From NCBI GenBank assembly GCA_902762805.1, contig CACWPQ010000003.1:1-64000 (forward strand): DNA of 64,000 nt, read 5' to 3'. Each line of letters starts with the position of its first letter. The first letter of the stretch is position 1. The notes below the pieces were generated by a model. The model was not told where the DNA came from and ran no database searches. It saw nothing but the letters and a program-made list of their open reading frames with translations. The stretch is from an uncultured Bacteroidota bacterium. Lineage in GTDB: Bacteria > Bacteroidota > Bacteroidia > Bacteroidales > P3. The translations under genes were made by a program, and so were the position numbers. Shown here piece by piece: positions 58,322 to 64,000 of the stretch.

Positions 58322-59641
58322 CTACATATCGTTTAGAGTAAAACATACGGATTCAATTTTATAGTGGGGAAGAACCTTGTTCCTTAGCACATTAATCTTC
58401 TCATTTAGAAGGTCAGGTTTGAAATTTTTTCGTTGTCGTTTGACCTCGGCCACCAGAGCCTCGCCCTTTTTCAAGCCAAGTGCGACGATGTCAATCTCGT
58501 TCTGGTCGCCTTTGCTTTCCCACCAGGAGCCTATGCTGGAATACTTCATGCTCTCGGTCATCTGCTGTATGAAATAGCGTTCCAATGTTTTGCCGGAGAA
58601 GGTGGGATAGTCATTGAGGATAATGTTGTTCAGTGCTGAATAGTTGCCGAGCTCGACCAGCGACTGGTTGCCATCGATATATCTGAACCAAAAGTTTAGG
58701 AAGGGGTCCTTGATTGCGTAGCGAACCGTTTGCGAACCGGGTTTTGCCAACATCGGACGCCGCTTCTCAACCAAATTGTACGTGTCTTCCAGTTTCTTCA
58801 GATAGCCTCCGATGCTGACATTGGGCATGAGGCCTTCCAGTTTGGATTGGGTGTTGTACCCGTTTGCAATCCCTTGCAGGATTGAGAAGTAGGTGTTGTA
58901 TTTCTTGCCAAATTCTTGTATCAGCATTGAGCGTCCCTCGTCGATGAAAGGAGAATTTGGCTGGCAGATGTTGGCAATCATCTCGCTCACGGTAAATGCT
59001 CCATTGTCCATCATCATTTCGATGTATTTGGGCACACCGCCTGTGAAAGTGTAAAGGGCAAGCAAGTCGTCGTTCTGGTAGTTTGGTGCATTGTCACGGA
59101 GGATTTCCTTCAGAGTACTGGTAGAGAAAGGTTGAAGGTGTATTGTGCGGTCGGCTCGCCCAAACAGAGGTTCCTTTCGGTCGGTGAAAATATGTTGCAT
59201 CATCGAGTAGGCCGAGCCACTGACCACAAAGTTGATGCGTGTCTGTTGGCGGTACTGATCCCAGTAGTTTTGGATGTGGCTGAATATGGCGGGATTGACG
59301 CTCTCGAGTTCTTGAAACTCATCGATGATAAGGGTGTAGGCCTGCCGGCGGCCCTCTTCCATGAGGAATCGGAAGAAATCAGCGAAGTTGTTTATGGGGG
59401 GGACAAAAATTCCTAGTGCTTGCGATGCTTCGCGGCAGAAAGCCTGGCAGAGGATGGCCTCGCTGCTTTTTGCGACAAATAGGTAAAGAAAGCGCTGGTC
59501 AGACAGCGCTTCGCGCAGCAGGAGAGTCTTTCCGATGCGTCGGCGTCCGGTCAGCACTGTTAATCTAGAATGCGAGGAAAAAGCCCGACTCCTCACGTTT
59601 TTCAGGAAAATGATTTCTTCGTCTCGATTGTAGAATTTCAT
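58322..59641 (-). CDS. AAA-family ATPase with DUF234 nuclease-like domain
   Basis: A 439-residue protein of the archaeal-type ATP-binding family (COG1672). Walker A TGRRRIGKTLLLREAL (residues about 31-46), Walker B YTLIIDEFQELES, winged-helix middle part, and C-terminal DUF234 with GDQNEIDIVALGLKKGEAL then VAEVKRQRK, the E-x-D and ExK residues of a PD-(D/E)xK fold. Roles proposed include mobile-element or defence-related functions; none is established. It looks like an insertion in the glycosyltransferase operon, with wider gaps on both sides (84 and 46 bp). Confidence 0.88.
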   Translation of the reverse strand: MKFYNRDEEIIFLKNVRSRAFSSHSRLTVLTGRRRIGKTLLLREALSDQRFLYLFVAKSSEAILCQAFCREASQALGIFVPPINNFADFFRFLMEEGRRQAYTLIIDEFQELESVNPAIFSHIQNYWDQYRQQTRINFVVSGSAYSMMQHIFTDRKEPLFGRADRTIHLQPFSTSTLKEILRDNAPNYQNDDLLALYTFTGGVPKYIEMMMDNGAFTVSEMIANICQPNSPFIDEGRSMLIQEFGKKYNTYFSILQGIANGYNTQSKLEGLMPNVSIGGYLKKLEDTYNLVEKRRPMLAKPGSQTVRYAIKDPFLNFWFRYIDGNQSLVELGNYSALNNIILNDYPTFSGKTLERYFIQQMTESMKYSSIGSWWESKGDQNEIDIVALGLKKGEALVAEVKRQRKNFKPDLLNEKINVLRNKVLPHYKIESVCFTLNDM

Positions 59642-59687
59642 GTTGCAACAGAGGTTAAATTAACGGCTGTTGTTTTTTTGCTTTACC

Positions 59688-60668
59688 CTATTTCTCTGGA
59701 ATGTTGTGGGTCACGCGTAGAAGTGAGTACCGGATGCATTGGGAAATGTCGTATCGCATCACGCGGAACCAGTTGTGCTCATACAAACGGAAGTAGGCCC
59801 GAAAGCGGAATGGTATGAAGAGGGGAGCCAAGAAGTTGTGCAGGTTTTTGTTGCGAGAAGCGATGTGGTCGATGCGTTCTTTGGCATGGTTGGCTTTTAG
59901 CATGGATAGAACCTGGGTGGTGTCGCGGTTGGGCCAGAGCTCGCGGAGGTGGTCGTAGTAGGTGTGCCACTTGGAGGCTTTGCCGTCCACGGGGATTTCG
60001 AACACGGTCTGTCCTTTGTCGTGGCGGCGGTAGTCGATGAGGGGTTTCTTGATTGCTCCGAGCACACCCAATTCGGCCGCACGCAGGGCAAGGGCGTAGT
60101 CGTGCAGGATTTGCTTGGTGCAGAGTTTGAAGGGGTCAGCCTTGTCGAGGAATCGCTTACGCACGGCCATCGTGGCGCCGGTGGCGTGGTTGCGGGTCAG
60201 GAAGCTTTCCAGTTCCAGGCCTGCATAGTACATCCGCCGTTCTTCCTGTTGGAATGTCATTTGAAACAGGTTGCCGTAGGCTGGCAGGTGCTCACCGGAG
60301 GAGTCGATTATCAGCGCGTCGGTGAAAACAACCTCATGCTGCGGATGCCGATCGAAGTATTCGAGGATGGTTTCGACTTTATTTGGATGCCAACGGTCGT
60401 CTTGGTCGGCGAAGAATATTATGTCGCCCATGCACAGCGATGCCGCTTTTTTGAAGTTTTCCACTACGCCAAGACTCTTTTCGTTACGATGGAGCTTGAC
60501 TTTGCCATCGCGCTGCATCTTCTCTATGATGCCAATCGTTCCGTCGCTGCTCCCATCGTCGCACACCACAACCTCATCCACGGGGAGGGTCTGCCTCAGG
60601 ATAGACAGCAGCTGCTCTTCAATGTAGCTTTTCCCATTATATGTACACAAGGCAACCGAAAGTGTCAT
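59688..60668 (-). CDS. Glycosyltransferase family 2 protein (rhamnosyltransferase-like)
   Basis: A 326-residue GT-A enzyme: LSVALCTYNGKSYIEEQL, VVCDDGSSDGTIGI, DIIFFADQDDRWHPNKVE. The ADQDD.W motif is usual in the rhamnosyltransferase-like branch. Overlaps the upstream gene by 4 bp. Confidence 0.92.
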   Translation of the reverse strand: MTLSVALCTYNGKSYIEEQLLSILRQTLPVDEVVVCDDGSSDGTIGIIEKMQRDGKVKLHRNEKSLGVVENFKKAASLCMGDIIFFADQDDRWHPNKVETILEYFDRHPQHEVVFTDALIIDSSGEHLPAYGNLFQMTFQQEERRMYYAGLELESFLTRNHATGATMAVRKRFLDKADPFKLCTKQILHDYALALRAAELGVLGAIKKPLIDYRRHDKGQTVFEIPVDGKASKWHTYYDHLRELWPNRDTTQVLSMLKANHAKERIDHIASRNKNLHNFLAPLFIPFRFRAYFRLYEHNWFRVMRYDISQCIRYSLLRVTHNIPEK

Positions 60669-61528
60669 TTCTTAAGCGAGCCCAGCGGTTTAAGGAGAAG
60701 CTTGCCCAGCCTGTATGCCTTTGACTGGCGAAGGTGTCGCACCTCCTCCTTGGCGTTATCTAATTCTTGGAGAATCTGTTGCAGAACATCGTAAAGTTCG
60801 TTTCCGTATATAGTCACAGGCTTTAAGCCTCGCCTCTCGCAGGCATTTAACCGGACTCTCATATTGCAGGAAAAGGCCGTAGACCAATTCCCTCCTTGCG
60901 AAATTTGGTTCGGCGTGCTGCGATACTTGTATGTGAACTTGTCCAGTACACATACTGGTGCCACCTCCTCCAACTTGAAGTACAGGTCTTGGTCGACCGC
61001 AGCAGGCAAGGTTTCATCTATTCCCTGTGTTTCAGCATAACGAGCCTTCTTGAATGATGTGAAATGCTCTGGCGCATAATCTTTGTTTTCAAGGTAGGTG
61101 CTGTTTGGCGAAATATAGAGAAGCCGAGATTCTTTTATTACATTCAGAGCGGTGTCGCAGTGATAGAATCTAGAAAAACAGCAAGATACATCCTCCCGCT
61201 GGAGGTGTACCTCCACATGATCCGCTAAAGCATTGGGAAGCAACACATCATCGGCATCAAGGAATCCACACAACTCACCCTTTGCTAATTCCACGCAGCG
61301 GCGTTTGCTGTAACCGCATCCTCTGTTGCTTTCATTCAAGTGGATATGAATGCGTGTATCCTTTGAAAGCGAGGCATAAATGCCACGGGACTCATCCGTA
61401 GACCCATCATCCACAATCACCACCTCCCAGTTCGTGTACGTCTGCTCAACCACGCTGTTGATTGCCTCCTGCAGGTATCGGCCATTGTTATAGTTGGCAA
61501 TCAGTATAGAAAACAAGGGTGTAGTCAT
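60665..61528 (-). CDS. Glycosyltransferase family 2 protein
   Basis: A 287-residue GT-A enzyme: FSILIANYNNGRYLQEAI, VIVDDGSTDESRGIY, LCGFLDADDVLLPNAL. It ends with LRQSKAYRLGKLLLKPLGSL, the shared tail motif in its clearest form. Coupled to both neighbours by 4-bp overlaps. Confidence 0.92.
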   Translation of the reverse strand: MTTPLFSILIANYNNGRYLQEAINSVVEQTYTNWEVVIVDDGSTDESRGIYASLSKDTRIHIHLNESNRGCGYSKRRCVELAKGELCGFLDADDVLLPNALADHVEVHLQREDVSCCFSRFYHCDTALNVIKESRLLYISPNSTYLENKDYAPEHFTSFKKARYAETQGIDETLPAAVDQDLYFKLEEVAPVCVLDKFTYKYRSTPNQISQGGNWSTAFSCNMRVRLNACERRGLKPVTIYGNELYDVLQQILQELDNAKEEVRHLRQSKAYRLGKLLLKPLGSLKK

Positions 61529-63480
61529 GGGTTTGTTTTTAGAGTCTGGTACAAGTCATAGTGGTCGAAGACAGCCTTGAACTGAACGTCATTTGGGCTT
61601 TCTTCGGCACATATGTTTGTATGATACAGTGCATCGATATGAGACGATGGTAATTCCATGCAGTGCCCCATTGGGTCGGTCGTTGGAACTTTTATTGCCA
61701 TAGTCCCGTGTCGGCGAGCCATGGCATAGAACCAAACATCGTCGGCAGTTGGGCACAATTGCATAAAAGCATCCTCTTTAAGCACTTCCTTGTCAAGACA
61801 GTGTGGCGGATAAAGCACCCCCCCCACTCCCGTTGGAAAGTTGAGAGGCGACGGATTTGGTGTGGCTTCACAGTGCTTCCACTCGAGGTATTTCCTCGGG
61901 CTACCATCTTCGTTCAATGTTATCCGATGCATTCGGCAGGCACAGACAGCCGTCGGATTTGTTATGTGGACGTGAACCATCCTCTCTACAAAATCATACT
62001 CATATATCGCATCGTCGTCTATGGTGATGATGCAAGCCTCTGGGTTCTGCTTTAGCGTGTATATCAACTTCTTATAGCTTTTGATATCCTTGCAAAAGCA
62101 AATCTCTAGTCCACGGCGTTGCTGCCTCAGCAACGTGGAAGGAATGGGCTGGTTTTTAAACTCCTCCTCGGAAAGCCACAGCACTATTCTATTGGGACGA
62201 ATAGAACCCTGCATGATCGACTCTATCGCCAAATACACATCATATATACGTTGCCCGAACGATGTCAGCGAGACTATCACTTCATGGTCGCACATCTTTT
62301 CGTCCGTAACGCCCTTTTCCTGACATGTCTGTGTGAAGTAGCGCATCTGATTAATGCGTATCTTCACTAACTCTAATTCAGCAACTTCTTGTCGCCGATG
62401 CACCTCCCGTAGCAGCGCACGGGTATTCCTGTCATGGCGGACTATGTTGCTAATATATCGAGTGATTCCCATCAGTGTGTGTTTTTTTTGAAGATTTTTT
62501 TTTACAGATTGTTTCATGTAGGACTTGCACCTCATGTAGTAATAGTTTCCATAAAGGAGACGATGTTTCCAGCCCCTGCTCCATCCATTCTCAGGCCAGA
62601 AGGCAGCATCTGTATCGTTTAAGTGCCTTACGGCAAGCCGAAATCCTTTATGCGACGAACTGTCAAGCGCCTGCTGTGCAGCTCTCTTTAGGTAGTGAAG
62701 TTTTGCAACGACAATTTGCTGATAATAGACGGCCTCTTTATTTGAAAGGAAATTTTCAACGGCTTCCCAGCTGGCAAACTCCTGGCGAAATAGTTCTGTC
62801 TGGAATTTTTTGCTCTGCTTGGCCACAAGCGATGACTGATTTAACCTATTATAGTGATACAAGGCTTTCTCTAAATGCCCAAATGTCCGCGTATAGTAGG
62901 CGGCCTGCACCAGTAGCAATTTGTCTTCAGAATAGTTGCAACCAGGGATACAGTGTATATTGTGGTCTTGGAAAAGCGAGTGTCGGATGAGTCTCCGCCA
63001 CAAAACCATGATATAACCAGCCACCATATTGCTGTATGCCATCATCATTTCGTGCTTGTCCTTGTAGCACGGCTCCACCAAGGGCCTTTCCCCATCATCA
63101 GTATGCATCACAGCATCGCACCACACCATGTCGTAGTCGCCCTCCGTTTGCTTGGTCACCAACTGTTCTACCATGTCAGGCTCTACCCAGTCGTCAGCAT
63201 CCACAAAGCACACAAAGTCGCCGGTGGCCTTCTCGATGGCTTCATTGCGGGATGCGGCTATGCCCAGGTTTGTCTCATGGTGAGCAATGATAATCCTGTC
63301 CGGGCGACAAGCATACTCTTTCACCAACGATTTCAGCAAATGTGCGCTGCCATCCGTGGAAGAATCATCAATGAATACATACTCCAAGTGCTGATATGTT
63401 TGCTCAAACAAACTCCTGACGCTCCGCTCAAAGTATTGACCGGGATTGTAAAATGGGACAAGCACACTGACCTTGTACAT
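61525..63480 (-). CDS. Two-domain glycosyltransferase (GT2 plus a second GT-A domain)
   Basis: A 651-residue protein. Domain 1 (about 1-330): VSVLVPFYNPGQYFERSV, FIDDSSTDGSAHLL, FVCFVDADDWVEPDMVEQ. Domain 2 (about 400-650): VIVSLTSFGQRIYDVYLAI, IRPNRIVLWLSEEEFKN, ACIITIDDDAIYEYDFVE (DDD site). The two halves are joined by a helical linker. It may add two sugars in sequence. Such fusions are known in capsule loci. Confidence 0.88.
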   Translation of the reverse strand: MYKVSVLVPFYNPGQYFERSVRSLFEQTYQHLEYVFIDDSSTDGSAHLLKSLVKEYACRPDRIIIAHHETNLGIAASRNEAIEKATGDFVCFVDADDWVEPDMVEQLVTKQTEGDYDMVWCDAVMHTDDGERPLVEPCYKDKHEMMMAYSNMVAGYIMVLWRRLIRHSLFQDHNIHCIPGCNYSEDKLLLVQAAYYTRTFGHLEKALYHYNRLNQSSLVAKQSKKFQTELFRQEFASWEAVENFLSNKEAVYYQQIVVAKLHYLKRAAQQALDSSSHKGFRLAVRHLNDTDAAFWPENGWSRGWKHRLLYGNYYYMRCKSYMKQSVKKNLQKKHTLMGITRYISNIVRHDRNTRALLREVHRRQEVAELELVKIRINQMRYFTQTCQEKGVTDEKMCDHEVIVSLTSFGQRIYDVYLAIESIMQGSIRPNRIVLWLSEEEFKNQPIPSTLLRQQRRGLEICFCKDIKSYKKLIYTLKQNPEACIITIDDDAIYEYDFVERMVHVHITNPTAVCACRMHRITLNEDGSPRKYLEWKHCEATPNPSPLNFPTGVGGVLYPPHCLDKEVLKEDAFMQLCPTADDVWFYAMARRHGTMAIKVPTTDPMGHCMELPSSHIDALYHTNICAEESPNDVQFKAVFDHYDLYQTLKTNP

Positions 63481-63486
63481 GCTGCA

Positions 63487-64000
63487 CTATATGAATGGTA
63501 TGCGGGAAATACTGTGACTCCGACAGTACTCAGAATAGTCTCTCCATGCCTTGCGCCAGCCTAGCGTGTAACCTTCTTTGATGGCACAGCGAATCAACCG
63601 GTAACGATGCTCTTGGAAAGCGTCGTAGAACAAGAGCGGCTGGTCATATACAGAGTATCCGCCTTGTTTGATAAGCAACTCTTTCAGAAGCAATCCATCC
63701 CACCTTATCATCAGCGCTTTTATATCAGTCGATCCCACCAGCCCCGTTGATAGTTTCTCATAGTGATATATGGGAAGGTTCACCTTTCCGAAATGTTTCA
63801 CTGCAAGTGCCACTCTGGCAGAATAGACCTCGTCGTTGCCATACATGACTTCTTCAAACCGTATACCATGCCGTTGTATCAACGCCCTCTTGACCATCTT
63901 TATCCACGGCGTAACCAAACGTCGATAAAGAAAGGGTATGTGAGTGTCATCCACAATAACGGTGGAGTCTGGTTCTTTATCATTGTATGCGCCATACCAG
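63487..64000 (-). CDS. Glycosyltransferase family 2 protein, C-terminal part (partial)
   Basis: The open frame runs to the window edge without a stop, so the gene begins beyond it. The visible 170 residues (IVDDTHIPFLYRRLVTPW, EEVMYGNDEVYSARVALAV, VNLPIYHYEKLSTGLVG) are the typical second half of a GT2 enzyme, after the DxD site. A GTG at 63954 could be read as a start but would cut the domain. It ends 6 bp before the two-domain transferase. Confidence 0.75.
   Translation of the reverse strand, partial: WYGAYNDKEPDSTVIVDDTHIPFLYRRLVTPWIKMVKRALIQRHGIRFEEVMYGNDEVYSARVALAVKHFGKVNLPIYHYEKLSTGLVGSTDIKALMIRWDGLLLKELLIKQGGYSVYDQPLLFYDAFQEHRYRLIRCAIKEGYTLGWRKAWRDYSEYCRSHSISRIPFI

Overview
This window reads as chromosomal DNA of a member of the order Bacteroidales (phylum Bacteroidota); I cannot fix the genus. 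The evidence is the TAnnTTTG-type promoter elements, weak or absent Shine-Dalgarno sequences, families largely confined to this phylum (DUF3467, DUF4837, DUF6089, DUF6266), the gene order uppS-bamA-ompH-ompH, a Wza/tyrosine-autokinase pair with a long Tyr-Gly tail, and a first gene whose C-terminus resembles a type IX secretion (T9SS) sorting tail. Coding density is high and no tRNA, rRNA, CRISPR array or insertion sequence was recognised.

Layout. 0-8.7 kb is housekeeping: a T9SS-type cargo end, DUF3467, a phosphopantetheinyl transferase, the tRNA t6A enzyme TsaC, a POT peptide transporter, ribosomal proteins S21 and L28, MutY, SSB, glucose-6-phosphate isomerase and an OmpA-family protein. 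8.9-13.8 kb is a minus-strand operon acpP-fabF-rnc followed by two outer-membrane proteins, one joining a helix-hairpin-helix domain to a barrel. 14.2-22.1 kb holds a truncated DUF805 gene and an envelope-biogenesis run (SDR enzyme, DUF4837 lipoprotein, DUF6089, UppS, BamA, two OmpH/Skp chaperones). 22.3-23.1 kb is a DUF6266 gene.

From 64 kb down to 23 kb everything is on the minus strand and forms one large surface-polysaccharide locus of about 37 genes, mostly overlapping by 4 bp or spaced by a few bases. It enters from outside the window and includes about 19 glycosyltransferases (GT2, GT4, GT10, two GT11, GT14, GT32, DUF5672, GT-C type), many tailoring enzymes (three NodB-like deacetylase-fold proteins, a formyltransferase, an acyltransferase-3, a hexapeptide acyltransferase, a CapK-like adenylate-forming enzyme, a GNAT), an aminotransferase/ATP-grasp module, WecB, and finally the export genes (Wza-like lipoprotein, BY-kinase, OmpA-like protein) behind their own promoter. 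The fucosyltransferases and the GT14 enzyme suggest a branched, fucosylated polymer.

Small repeats are the most unusual layer: (A) an 81-bp palindrome-plus-tail element in three copies, (B) a GGAAGAAGAGG-rich intergenic element in at least six copies, (C) a GTAGGGACGC palindrome that supplies stop codons to two convergent genes and also lies in frame inside tsaC, (D) an AATTTTCAATT array with a C9 tract inside mutY, and (E) a 15-unit hexamer array encoding the tyrosine tail of the kinase.
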